From Ornithodoros turicata (lineage: Eukaryota; Arthropoda; Arachnida; Ixodida; Argasidae), in NCBI RefSeq assembly GCF_037126465.1, contig NC_088206.1, forward strand, positions 67,769,687 through 67,833,686: a stretch of 64,000 nt of DNA, given 5' to 3'. Below are positions 25,701 through 35,900 of the stretch, piece by piece. The translations under genes were made by a program, and so were the position numbers. Under the pieces are notes generated by a model. That model was not told the DNA's origin, ran no database searches, and saw only the letters and a program-made list of their open reading frames with translations. The stretch's first letter is position 1, and the number at the start of each line of letters is the position of its first letter.

Positions 25701-28700
25701 TCAAAAAGATAGCAAGGCTAGTTTTGAAGACTTCCTGAAACAATTCACGTAAGTTTTGCGTCGTTATGTTTTATGTGGCAGTGCAGCCCATCACGCAGAG
25801 AGGATAGAGGCCCAGCGACGTGTGTTTGTGTGTGTGTGTTTTTGGTGAACCAGGCAAGGTTTAAAAAAGGGAAGGATTGCGACAAGCAGCAAAAGAGTAC
25901 CGTACCATATGTGGTGCGAAATGCTTTCCGTGGGACAGAATGAGTGGCTGAGAGAACCAAAAGCAAGCCGGAAGGTTCCACTAGGTACGGGGCTATGTGG
26001 GGGAGTGGTAGGGATATCGTGGAGGCCGGATGATAATGAGGCAAGGGCAAGTCTTGTGAGCTACGAGGAAGTGTGGTGAAGAATGGTGTGGTGAGTGTCA
26101 GCCCTCTCTCACTCCTCTCCTCTTCCTTCGCGCGAAAATCGGTTTGGTTAGTCCAGCCAGGCTATAGGTTTCGTGCAGCGCAGCCCAACGGACAGATGCT
26201 ATGGACATGAATAGGGAATATTGGTACCTCTTGGCGCGCACGCGTGCATGAATGTTTGTCACATTTCCCTGCGTACGTACGGTATGTTATTTGCGGCCGT
26301 ATTGTAGTGGCTCTATGCGATGGGAAATTTCTCGTTTCTTGATCCAATACCTTATTTCGCAGCGGGAACCTGCTCGTGGTGAAGACTCACAACATGGATC
26401 CGCCCGCCATTTTCCCGGACAAGTGCATCTTCTATCATGCATCAATGTGGAATGACCCTAAGGGTTTTGATTTCGTAAGTACTGTCTCTACTCCCGGCAC
26501 GGCACGTGCTTAGTTCCAGGATTTGGAAACCTTGTGACCCTCGTATACCTGAACGCTATACCGCCGTTATATTCGTAGATTGATGCATCCACTCTGTCGC
26601 AGTCCAGCCCTTTTTTGTCGTAACGGGGAAGGCGTTCGTACATGCACCTGCATGTGGCGAGCAGAGTAGACGAGGTTTCCGAACGTGAGGAACGTCCTCC
26701 CAAACATTGTGGTCCACAGGTCAAAATCCTGGAAAGTCTCTCCGGGAAGATAGACAAAAAGTAGCAGATTTACGTCGTACGTAGCAAATTTTGCAAATTC
26801 TGCGATGTGTAGTCACCGTAACGACGATGAAGCGATTAAGCCTCCTGATTCGGTGAGCGAGGGGGGCGTACGCATTTTTGTAGCAATTTGGGTATATGAT
26901 GATTGCTTTTGCCACCCTGTTACACCCTTTATCAGACGCTATGTTGGCTGCGCACTGCCACTACTGGCCTGGTGGGAGCCATAGAAGCTACCACCTTTTC
27001 GCACCAGGAAGTTTCACGGTATAACGTTTCCGAAAACGTGAAAGCAAATCTCCTTTCGCCCATCACCTTTCGCCAGTCGCCACTCTTCACTCTTTGTGTG
27101 GCTGACATCATGTGTGATTGACTGACAGTGATTCGAAAGTGTCCGTAAGCGTCCTCAGCTGCTACTGAGCGTTCGCTATAGGGTTCTGGCGACCACATGC
27201 ACACTCTCAGACAAAAGGGTGTGAAAAGGTGGTAACTTCTATAGTTATCACCTAGGTCAACATAATCCAAGAGGACTCGCTGTTGGGCACGTTGGTGACT
27301 ATACATGAAGATCCAAAACACAGCGCGAGAAGACACGACGGAAGAAGAGAGGACAGGACAGGCGCTGTAGGTCATGTAGGTCAACATAGCGTCGGAGAAG
27401 GGGTGTAAGGGGGCTTATACACAACGACGATATAGCAGGAAGAGGACACCGTGTCAACGCGCGCATTTACAGATCGTAGAGACATACGTGACACCACAGC
27501 TTAGTACAACTTCTCCCGCCACACATCGGCCCAAGCCGTAACACACATGTACAACGTTCCCTGTATGGAATACTGCTGGGTGTCGCCATTGCATAACCTG
27601 TCCGTCCCTCTGGTGCTTTATCGAAAGCCGCCCTATGTACGGTAGATACAGCAGCGTCGCGCTCGAGATGACATGCCGTTGCTGAGGCCTACGCGAGGTT
27701 ATCTTGACGCACAGCAGTGCCCTAGCGTTCTGCTGTATCCTCAGCATCGCTCGTTGTACACTCTAAAAGCAGCACTTCACTGCATAGCACACCGTGCGCC
27801 AACCATTGCCACGACTAAGAGCGTTATCGCTTTTGATTCGAACAGACAGGTAGGCATACGCCTTTTTTGTGGCCATTTGGATATATGAAAGTTGCCACAA
27901 AAAGGCGTACACCCCCGCTCTCTCTTAGCGATAGCCCTATCATTCTTGGCAACGGTTGACGCACAGCGTGCTATGCAGAGAAGTGCTGTTTTTAGAGTGT
28001 AGATGCTCGTACGGACGTTGCTCCGTTGCTGGTACAGCACCAGTATGACTTTCCATGGGGTACACTCTTGCACGCTCCTAGCCAACCATCATCTCGAATT
28101 ATATCGTTATATCTGCCACGATTTGTTGAAAACGGTATGGGCGTATACGCGTAATTGTCACAGAGGGCGTACGCCTCCCGTTTACAACAAGTCTGGCCAG
28201 ATAATGATATAATTCGTGACAGTGGGTGGCACAGAGCGTGCCATGCGGTGCAGCTCATCGAGTGTAGGCACACAGCAATCTCATCGGTCTGAAGCAATCG
28301 CATCGGAAATAATACTGTCCTTGTCTGTTCAGGCGACTGTCGAGGACTCCTTGAAGAGTGTGAAAAGCCTCCCATTCGCTATCGGGGTGACTTTCAGCAT
28401 GGCTGTCCAGCTAGCTGCTTTCAACAAAACAGGAGCACCTACGGACGCAAGTGCTATATCTGCGTGCGTCTACAGGTCAGTGACCAGCTACGACGATTGG
28501 TGCCCGTTAAGAAGTTCTGAAAAGTATGACGCAACGACGATGGCGGTGGTAAACGTTGTCGATATAGTTGTGGTCACCTACAACACCGAACCGTCTGCGA
28601 AGGCCTTGGTAAGTGCTTGCGTGCAGTGCAGCGCTCTGTGTCGAGCAAACAGCCTGGTAGCTTGTTTGAACCCCCTTGCCGTATATGCACTGTTCCTTCT

Positions 28701-29066
28701 CGGTTTTATATGGCTAACACGAAAAATAGTCGCGTTAACAAAAGGTGTAAGGAGTAACTTAGAAAAGCTGTGAATCTGCTTTCCGAGCAGCGTGGCCCCA
28801 CTATCCGAGAGTGAAAAATATGCCTCCGTAGCTCCTACGTTGTCTCAGCGAAGTTATTACTATCCTGGCATTACGACCACTTATGGCGCTTTCTCTTGTT
28901 CCAGATAGCGAAGTTCAAGCAAACTGTCAAGTTGACGATCGGCGTGCTCCTCACTGATATCCAGTTTGATATCATAGAGACTTCAAAGTGTACAGAGAAG
29001 TCTCTGTCCAGGGTAAAGAGTATCGGCGACCTGATACGCGGCCAGGGGGCAAAACCCAGTCCGTAG
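10800..29066 (+). CDS. Single-pass membrane protein with stalk and ~350-aa ectodomain, possibly GH18-like; 12 exons
   Basis: Coding exons: 10800-10809, 10871-10909, 11031-11072, 11991-12003, 12107-12186, 16579-16725, 20784-20959, 21640-21849, 25630-25748, 26363-26474, 28333-28608 and 28905-29066 (TAG). All junctions are GT-AG, every phase matches, and the sum is 1,386 nt (461 aa). Residues 1-35 are a Ser/Met/Gly tail without positive charge; 37-59 are a hydrophobic helix (TAIIVTGVVVLLVG...); 62-110 are an acidic, Gly/Ser- and Pro-rich stalk. The ectodomain starts at CTVG (C123) and has two N-glycosylation sequons (NST, NKT). No signal peptide precedes the helix, so the N terminus is probably cytosolic (type II). 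Strand-like segments (CDYIIFDNMVV, GISLMGAHLD, DIVVVTYNT) and the C-terminal IGVLLTDIQFDI...C...SIGDLIRG recall the end of a GH18 barrel. The GH18 catalytic DxxDxDxE is absent, so any chitinase activity is unlikely. Fold and function are inference. Confidence 0.8.
11991..12003 (+). other. 13-nt microexon with tandem NAGNAG acceptor
   Basis: CAGGTGGAGGCGG lies between TTACAG and GTAAGT. It is needed to carry the frame from exon 3 (ending GCA G) to the transmembrane exon (A AAC ACT): without it the helix exon is read in a frame with an early stop. The acceptor reads ACAGCAG, so using the second AG would give a 10-nt exon, also in frame, with one residue fewer. Confidence 0.75.
12107..12186 (+). 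other. Transmembrane-helix exon of the 461-aa protein
   Basis: This exon encodes N-TAIIVTGVVVLLVGVGIG plus AFLLLGQ, about 23 consecutive non-polar residues, flanked by TTTTTGCAG and GTCAGC. It is the only strongly hydrophobic segment in the protein. Confidence 0.85.
12187..14692. other. Intron 5 of the 461-aa gene, first part
   Basis: No exon was seen. At 13413-13490 a GGTAACCAGC / GCTGGTTACC motif occurs inverted and then repeated beside poly-T, resembling the end of a small DNA element. About 13185-13260 resembles 20270-20390 (CACTGGTGTGAACC against CACTAGTGTGAACC), another probable DNA-element terminus. Confidence 0.45.
13905..14090 (+). mobile_element. tRNA-derived SINE (Ruka-like), old copy
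   Basis: The body is recognisable (TTTTTTCCTGGGTTTTCCTC, then AAGTCGGCCCAGGACGCACA) and a CACCACC tail remains. The tRNA-like head is eroded. Confidence 0.75.
15050..15194. mobile_element. Palindromic MITE, family A, right half
   Basis: It starts at the loop (GTGACACTTCATAATTGTCAC) and runs through GGCGTACGCCTCCCG and AACGATATC to TTTTTAAGAGTG. The left arm is lost. It directly abuts the hAT remnant that follows. Confidence 0.75.
15195..15758 (-). mobile_element. hAT-like element with remnant of transposase C terminus
   Basis: The ends are CAGGGATGGGCATAAATAC and a matching ATTTAAATATGCCCACC, and the interior is rich in ATACAAAATAC motifs. On the minus strand, about 15350-15480 encodes a fragment with SSAPVEMLFSFANLIVRPN, matching the hAT dimerisation motif (TSAPxERxFSxAGxI) from memory. 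The rest of the transposase is missing. No target duplication was found, so one end may be eroded. Confidence 0.65.
16249..16304 (+). other. tRNA-like sequence, probably pseudogene or SINE head
   Basis: ATTGGTATAGCCC resembles a D-arm/A box. CTGGA-CCGGTAA-TCCAG forms a perfect 5-bp anticodon stem with a 7-nt loop, and GTGGGTTCGAGTCCTAT resembles a T-arm/B box. The loop would present GGT (Thr), but position 33 is C instead of the universal U, and a clean acceptor stem is not found. It is not called as a functional tRNA. Confidence 0.4.
16960..17171. mobile_element. MITE with TACAGGGTGTTC termini
   Basis: The ends are TACAGGGTGTTCAAAATTAA and the inverted TTAACTTTGAACACCCTGTA; the interior repeats GAAACAGGTGCT inverted. 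A TA duplication at the ends suggests a Tc1/mariner-type origin. It lies in intron 6. Confidence 0.85.
17403..18234. mobile_element. hAT-type non-autonomous element, 8-bp TSD
   Basis: The ends CAGTGTTGCCAAATTT and ATTTGGCGACACTG are inverted, flanked by CTGTGAAG at 17395-17402 and 18235-18242. The interior has AGCGAC / GTCGCT motifs near both ends. No transposase was recognised. Confidence 0.85.
18243..19109. other. Intron 6 sequence without recognised features
   Basis: Nothing coding is recognised. The AACGGTTCGCGAACG / CGCGAACCGTTTTG motifs near 18885-18980 are inverted and could be the ends of a small element. Confidence 0.35.
19110..19607. mobile_element. MITE with TACAGGGTGTTTCAGTTAAA termini
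   Basis: The inverted ends extend over about 70 bp, including ATCCCCGGGCTAAATAATTC, CGAACCGGTGCACCAATCGA and ATAACTTTCTTTTTTACAAG. TA flanks both sides. A second copy begins at 63778. Confidence 0.9.
20534..20660. repeat. TTGGC-rich degenerate foldback
   Basis: It contains repeated and inverted CTTGGC / GCCAAG units (AACGCTTGGCAAGTC, then GGTGGCCAAGCACTTGCC). It is probably a small foldback element immediately upstream of exon 7 of the 461-aa gene. Confidence 0.5.
22584..22766. mobile_element. Short inverted-repeat element (183 bp)
   Basis: The ends are CCCCTATCGGCGATGTCGCG and its exact complement, 24 bp including CACG. The inversion continues more loosely into the flanks (GGCCGAGCAGT / ATCGCTCAGCCG). 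Internal copies of CTCTCGGGAG / CCCTCGGGGAGG are also near-palindromic. Confidence 0.75.
22945..23975. repeat. GAACCG-rich repeat pair, probable hAT relative
   Basis: Clusters of degenerate GAACCG / CGGTTC near 22945-23080 and 23860-23975 resemble both ends of the element at 4953-6105 and are spaced about 1 kb apart as there. Exact ends and a target duplication were not found. Confidence 0.4.
23976..25363. other. Intron 8 sequence without exon
   Basis: This part of the intron of the 461-aa gene (21850-25629) has no recognisable coding segment. A short inverted repeat, GCGCATGCATAATGGGAGAG against CTTTCCCTCATTATGCGCTC, lies near 24160-24230. Confidence 0.35.
25364..25549. mobile_element. Palindromic MITE, family B, right end truncated
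   Basis: The left arm is complete (CACTCTTAAAAATGAAC, then AACGTTCTCGCCCC, then GGAGGAGGAGCC). The right arm stops after GAACGTTGTCATTCGGGGTG. It lies only about 80 bp upstream of exon 9 of the 461-aa gene. Confidence 0.85.
27759..27999. mobile_element. Palindromic MITE, family C
   Basis: The terminus CACTCTAAAAGCAGCACTTC and the GTGCGCCAACCATTGCC block differ from families A and B. The core has AGCGTTATCGC / GCGATAGCCCTATC around a GGCATACGCC / GGCGTACACC hairpin. It lies in intron 10 of the 461-aa gene. Confidence 0.85.
28062..28263. mobile_element. Palindromic MITE, family A, degenerate
   Basis: CACTCTT is followed directly by GCACGCTCCTAGCCAACCAT, so the outer arm is shortened. The core (ATATCGTT / AATGATATAATTC) and GGCGTACGCCTCCCG remain. 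It ends GCTCATCGAGTG, about 70 bp before exon 11 of the 461-aa gene. Confidence 0.7.
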
Positions 29067-29364
29067 TCAGCCGAGAGGAAGTGCCACGAGTAATAAACAT
29101 ATCTGAAAGTCGCCCCGTTGTTCTGTCGATGCTCACTAACTACACTCGCTACAGTGCCAGATTTACAGTGGTAGGGGCCCCGGGGCACTGTGCTTTCAGG
29201 CATTGCTTTTACCCTTGCCCGGCACAGTGTTCTCCCTGGCCATGTCACGCCGACCATACGAATGTGAGCGCTTCATGGGACTAATCAAGTTACGGACACA
29301 GCAACCTGGCCTTCGCATGCACTTTGGTAAACTACCACTATGACTTATTGCCAAGATTAAGTTA

Positions 29365-29370
29365 AATAAA
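29365..29370 (+). terminator. Polyadenylation signal of the 461-aa gene
   Basis: AATAAA lies about 300 bp after the TAG stop at 29066, giving a 3' untranslated region of typical length. Confidence 0.6.
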
Positions 29371-29990
29371 CACACAAACAGTAGAAACTGAATAGTTCTG
29401 TAAAATGACCTCTACACGGAAAGCGATAATCCTAACCACCATGCCACGAAAGCCACAGAAAAAAAAAAAAGAAAAACAACAAAAAAAGCTCCCTCATTCA
29501 CAGTGCAGACGTATTTTACTATTTGTACTACTGCCACCACCTACAATTTGCGTTATGCTACATGTTTGGTGCCCTAATGTTCGCTATAATAAATCGGAGC
29601 CGTGCATGAGTGAAAATTTCGTTTTTTTTTTCTCCCGATTTTTGCACAAAAAGTTCATACGAGCAGTCCTTTTCCGGCAGTTCAAAATTTGCCGAAATTC
29701 TTCGTCTCCAGTCACACGTGCCCGTGGATTTCGTCGGTAAACAACACCGCGAAGAAAGTTACCACGGAAAGTTTGTCTGCTTTGTCGTCTGTTTGCTATT
29801 ATGCGTGTAGCCTACATTTTGTTAACATGGCCTTGATGGCCATCGCAACCTCAAGGTGAAGCTCCAGAAAGAGAAAGTGGTTCAGAGTCGACGTTTCCAC
29901 GACCAATGGGAGGTCGGCTAAAATGTAGGACGCTCTCCGTCATTCAAGAGTGGTCTGCAGCGCTGTTAGTGAGGTTAGTTTGGAACGAAG
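29371..29990. other. Interval and probable promoter of the first secreted-protein gene
   Basis: A CCAAT motif occurs near 29911. No good TATA box is seen. Purine- and A-rich tracts lie near 29455-29490. No other feature is recognised. Confidence 0.35.
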
Positions 29991-32900
29991 ATGCATGCAA
30001 CACTTGTGATCGTGGCCGGAACTCTGCTCCTCACGGGTAAGTCGCTGGTTCATTCTTCGAGATCAATCTTGCACATGGGTTTCAGGGTCCCTCTGTTTAA
30101 ATAGCAAAGTAGAAAAAAAAAAATAGACAGACGATGAAGAAGAACACAATGCCAGTTTTAAGTTTCAGTTTACGCACCATCTGTGTGCCTGATTTACCAC
30201 TCTTATCTTACTAGCGATTTCGATATCGATTGAAAAAACTCAGTGCAGGGTAAAAAAAAAAAAGGAAGAAAGGGGGGGGGGAGAGAAGAATGTTTACTAA
30301 CCACGAGGAAAACTTCCTACAAACCAGTCCACATGCTAACCTTGATTCAAGGTCTACTAGCAACATACGCAGTTGAGCGTACAGAAATATCAAATAATTC
30401 CGCAACGATGAGCACGCCCAGAAATTCCCAAGCAGCACAATGTACTGTAAGACAGAGGTGGACGGGTATAGGTGGAAAGCCTTCAACAGGCTCGTGCAAC
30501 TAAAGAACATTGATAGGACACATCCCAAGCAGCACAATGTACTGAAAGTCGAGTGCAATAGGGGTGGACGGTATGCGTCTTATCAATGTTCTGTTGATTC
30601 ACGAGTCTGTTCAAGGCCGTTCACCTACCCGTCCACCCCTATTGCACTCGACTTTCAGTACATTGTGCTGCTTGGGACATGCCGTTCACCCCTATGGCAC
30701 TCGACCTTCAGTACATTGTGCTGCTTTGGGAATGTCCAAACACCGACGGTGAGGGGAAGGGGGACACTTTCGGATTGACAAGCCGTGAACCAGAGTGTTG
30801 TACTTCTCGTTTCTTTTTCTTCATTCTTTTCTTTTTTTTTCCTCTCATTTAAACCATAAATATGCGTTCGCGAAAATCATTTCCTCAATCCTTCGCGTTC
30901 CTTCATGGTTTTCGCTCTGTATGCACGCCAAGGCTTAGGATGCGCAAGATACTATTGAGTAGCCTATTACATATGTAAGCCTTTCAGAAAGCTTCAGCAC
31001 AAGCAACCTCAAGAAGTTCCATTACTTTTTCCTCTGTTTTGAATTCAGTTTTTTTTTCCCCCTTAACTTCCTCATACCTGCTTGCAATACGCCGCGACAG
31101 TTTGTTTTCTGTACAGAGGGAGAAGTTATAGAGCTTGGAGAAAAAACGTGACGCAGTGTCCGTAACAGTTTTTAAAGCGAAGTATCTGTCCACACACAAG
31201 GCACCAAGAAGAGGGTACTCGTAGGCCAGCATAATTATCCGCATGGGTACGCAGAAGAGTCCACATTGAAATGTGCCCCCCGTATTTGGGAGAGGTACCA
31301 GTAAGGTACCTCTTATACTGTTAAAAAAAAAACAAAGAAAAAGACAACAATTCAGTGCGTTTCGCTGACGAATCCTGGGGAACGGAAGTACGATACTGAA
31401 AAATGCCATAACGTCGTTTTTGAATACTTGTTGTGGACACCCGGAGTCCCCTTTTGCTCCTCAATTTTCTTTCTTCTTTTTTTTTTTTTTCACACCGGCA
31501 CTCTCAAAGCAGAAACTCACCGCATAGCAGGCTCCTAGCCAACCATCATCCCGAATAGCACCTGATTTGATGAAAACGAGAGGCCTTTTTGTGTCACTTA
31601 TGCAGCGACTTCAGAAACTCCCAGAGTGCTTAGCGCCGCTGTGAACTGTGAGAACTTGTTTATCGGAAGGAAAGGAAAGGCTTCCAAACTGTTCCGGCTT
31701 GTTTCTCGACTCCTCTTGGTTGAACCCATTCACTCTTAGAAATGAACTTCACCGCATAGCACGCTCCTAGCCAACCATTATCTCGAATGATATCGTTATC
31801 TGCCCTGATTTATTGAAAACGAGGGCGTACGCCTTTTCTGTGACACTTATGCTGTTCATAATTGTCACAAAAAAGGTGTGCGCCTCCCGGGCAGAGAACG
31901 ATATCATCAACGATAATGGTTGGCTAGGAGCGTGCTATGCGGTGAAGTTCATTTCTAAGAGTGAATGGGTTCAACCAAGAGGTATGGTAGATACACTCTT
32001 AAAAATGAGCTTCACAACACGGCACGATCCTAGCCAACCATCATCTCGAATGACGGCATTCTCGCCCTAGATTTGTTGAAAACGGGAGGAGGAGCCTATT
32101 TTGTGGCCATTATGCCCGGCACAGAATAGGCTCCGCCTTCCGTTTTCAACAAATCAGGGGAGAGAACATTGTCATTCGGGATGACGGTTGGAGGTGAAGT
32201 TAATTTTTTAGAGTGCGCGTCTTGTCAAGGTCAGCGAAAACGAAACGTGAAGGACCACACTCTACAAACAGAGCTTCACCGCATAGCACGTTGTGCGCCA
32301 ACCATTGCCAGGAATGATAGGGTTATCGCTTCCTCCTCGCTCTTCGAATCGGAAGCGATAAACCTATCATTCGTGGCATGGCTGGCGCAGCGTGCTATGC
32401 GGTGAAGTTCTGTTTTTAGTGTGTATACAGTCATCCCCCCCCCTCCCATGACAATAAGCGCAGAGAATGCAACTCGTACACTCTTAAAAATGAACTTCAC
32501 CACATAGCACGCTCCTAGCCAACCATCATCCCGAATGACAACGTTCTCGCCCATGATTTGTTGAAAACGGGAGGAGGAGCCTATTTTGTGCCAATTATGC
32601 ACGGCACAAAATAGGCTCCTCCTCCCGTTTTCAACAAATCTAGGGCGAGAACGTTGTCATTCGGGGTGGTGGTTGGCTAGGAGCGTGCTATGTGGTGAAG
32701 TTCATTTTTAAGAGTGTGGGATTTACTGAAATATTTACCATTCTCACAAAAAGGCGTACACGTCACGCGCTTTCCACAAATCAGAAGTGATGACGATCAT
32801 AATGCGCTGCGCAATGGTTGATCTTCACCGTGCTATGTGACGAAGTGATGTGACGGACTTTTTCCCTCTCTCTCTCTCTCTCTCTCGATAATTCACGCCC

Positions 32901-35900
32901 CCAAAAATCTTGCGACCTGGGCGACCGCGCCTGCACTCTAAAAACAGCTCTTCACCGCATAGCACGCTGTGCGCCAACCATTGCCACGAATGACAGGGTT
33001 GTCGCTTCTGATTCGAAGGGAGAGGTGGGCGTACGCCTTTTTGTGGCAATTTCGATACATGAAAATTGCCACAAAAAGGCGTACGCCCCCTCTCTCTTCG
33101 AATCAGAAGCGATAACCCTATCATTCTTGGCAACGGTTGGTACACAGCGTTCTATGCGGTGAAGTGCTGTTTTTAGAGTGCACACTCTTAGAAGTAAACT
33201 TCACCGCATAGCACGCTCCTAGCCAACTATCATCTCGAATGATATCGTTATCTGCCCTGATTTGTTGAAAACGGAAGGCGTGCGCCTTTTTTTTGTGACA
33301 CTTACGCTGTTCAAAATTGTCACAAATGTCTGCACAAATGTCACAATTGTCACAAATTGGCAAACAGGCGTACGCCTCCCGTCTCCCGCCTGTCTGACGC
33401 CCCTGTTTCGCACTCTCCCTGTAGTCCGCGAAGCGACGTCATCGTTGGTTGTCGTCCCAACGAAGGTGGTAACAGCAAACAGCTTGAAGATACTGCAAAG
33501 CAGTATCGAGCTGGAATATCAGAAACGTTATACTCGATAGCCTCAGCCCTCAGTACTCTCATGTCACAATTTTCATCCCAAATGCGCTCATAGCTTTTTA
33601 AAGAAATTAAAATTGAAAATTAAGGGCAACACTGTGTCGAGTAGCCAAAAAAGTGCACATTATACGGCAAGTACGGCGGCAAAACTACATCGCATGCGCG
33701 TGACACTGTGTCTAAAACAAAAGAAGTTGGCTACGTGTCGACCTCGTAGCCATCACGAACGGCAAGCCAGTCGGGAATAGGGTGCCTCAATACAGAGGGA
33801 GCTAGTATTCAGGCACCTTATTCGGGAACATAGATCACTGTTGCTTGATTGGGGTTTGGATGAATCGGGGATTATTTCCCACAAGGCGTCACCCCGAGCA
33901 GTGTTATCGCAATTTTACTAGCAAATTCAGAATATTCAGCGTTCCTTGTCATACTTGTGCAACTTCTTGTGCTGGATCAACAAGCAAGGCGAAGCTGTTA
34001 AGCGATGCCGGTAACACATGCTGTCCGTCCATCTGCTGTTCAGCTGGTTGCTTTTTTGTATCCATACAAAGAACCATGCTGGTCTACGAATACAGTACCC
34101 TTATTGCTGCCTTGTGAGTGGTTTCTATCCCTGTGGAGCAGTGCAGTTAGATGTATGCTTTCCTTGCGTCGTACTGCCAGGGTTGTTAAGTAACTTAGTA
34201 AAAGTATCTGAGTACGTGTACTTAGATACTTTTTGTGTATCTTGAGGAAATATTAGGTACATTTTCAAACACGCACTTCTAACTGTAACTTCATTACTTT
34301 TTTCAGTAACGTGTAACGCGTCTTCTAAGAAGCGCAATGAACAAAATAAAGAAAAAAATGGAGTTCCTTCACGAATTTTTTGCGGGCGATCTATCGAACG
34401 GATTTTTGTTCTGAAAACGGCTACGATATCAGGTGACCGAAAGGAACAGATGTTCTCATTGGGACAACTTTGTAGCTTTTATAATTAAAAAGTTAATTAA
34501 TGAAAGTCATCTTTCATCTATACTTAAAGTCTTAATTAAGACATTGCCTTTAGACTTTGCTAATGCCCTGCTAGGGAGTGCCCTTTAGCATATGCTATAT
34601 TGCAATTGATTTCATCTTGGAAAAAGTGTTATATATATTTTTAAAAAATCTGTTCACACTTAGCGTGGACACCCTGTATGTAACTGTAACTTAGTTACTT
34701 TTGAAAAGTAACTTTAACAACCCTGCGTACTGCACAGGAACCCTAGGCGATGTGACCAAAACCACTAAATGACATTTGCTGAAAGCATTGCTGAAAAGCT
34801 ATTGAGCAGAATTCACGAAAGTAAATCCTCGAGACAATAGAGCACTGATACACAGGTTTAGAGCCTCTCTATCGTGTAGTCCTTTGCGTTCTCTTCAAGT
34901 TCTTCAAGATTCCTGTGCAACATAAACATCTACCAGTTCCCCGACATACTTTTTTTTTTTTTTAATCTTCTCCGTCTGTGTAATGTCGTTTTCCTTCTTT
35001 TTCTCGTGCGCGCATAACCGGCGTTCTTGAAACATAAATGCTATTGTCCCGTGTGATCCCGGGAGTATACTTATTCAACGCTTATCGGGATCTGTCAGTG
35101 GGACCAAGCAGTGGCGTCACTTGAGTACGCGTCACCCAGTGCATGATCTCTTTCCATACCGGACGATACACGATAAACGTAACAGTATCATACCACACGG
35201 AACCGAACCGCGTGTTCGTTCTGCGTCATCGCGCTGTAGAAAAAGTTAGAGTCACTTGACTAGAAAAAGACAGGAAGCGACGACACCGGAGCGTCGCGTC
35301 CCCTGGTGTAGACCGCGCCTCTTGCACCCGTCTAGTGACGCCAGTGGGACAAAGTTGAAGTTGTATCGTCTCTCAGTTAAATTTTTTAAGACTATAACTT
35401 AACTCCAACCTTACAGAAACGTTAAAGGGCAAAAACTCTTGAAACATGCCATCACCTTAAGAACAGTACAAAAGGTAGGCGATACATCCGTCTTCTCGTT
35501 GGTCGCGATTTTAGCGACAAGGAAACTGCAATTCGCGCTTTCCCTCTTGCCGTCTCTTCGCGTTGTTTTTTTTCTTTTTTCTTAAATTCTCTCTAACAAT
35601 CCCCCACGAAAAAAGGAAGAAAAATGGCCATGCACTTAGGTCCTACAATTATCCGTAGAGTACGTTTTGTAGCAGCGCGCATAGCGGTACCACTGCTTGC
35701 TTGAGGTTTGTGCTCTAGTATCTGTATTGTTGACGCAAATTATACAGGGTGTTTGCTCTAACGTGCCCAGAAACTATATTTAAAGCGAGCGATAAAAGAA
35801 AAGCAAGTGGTACTTTTCTGCTACTTGAGTAAGAGACAGGTACTGCTGCACTAGTATCACCTTTCTTAGTCAAGTAGCTGAAAAGTAGCGCTCGTTTCTC

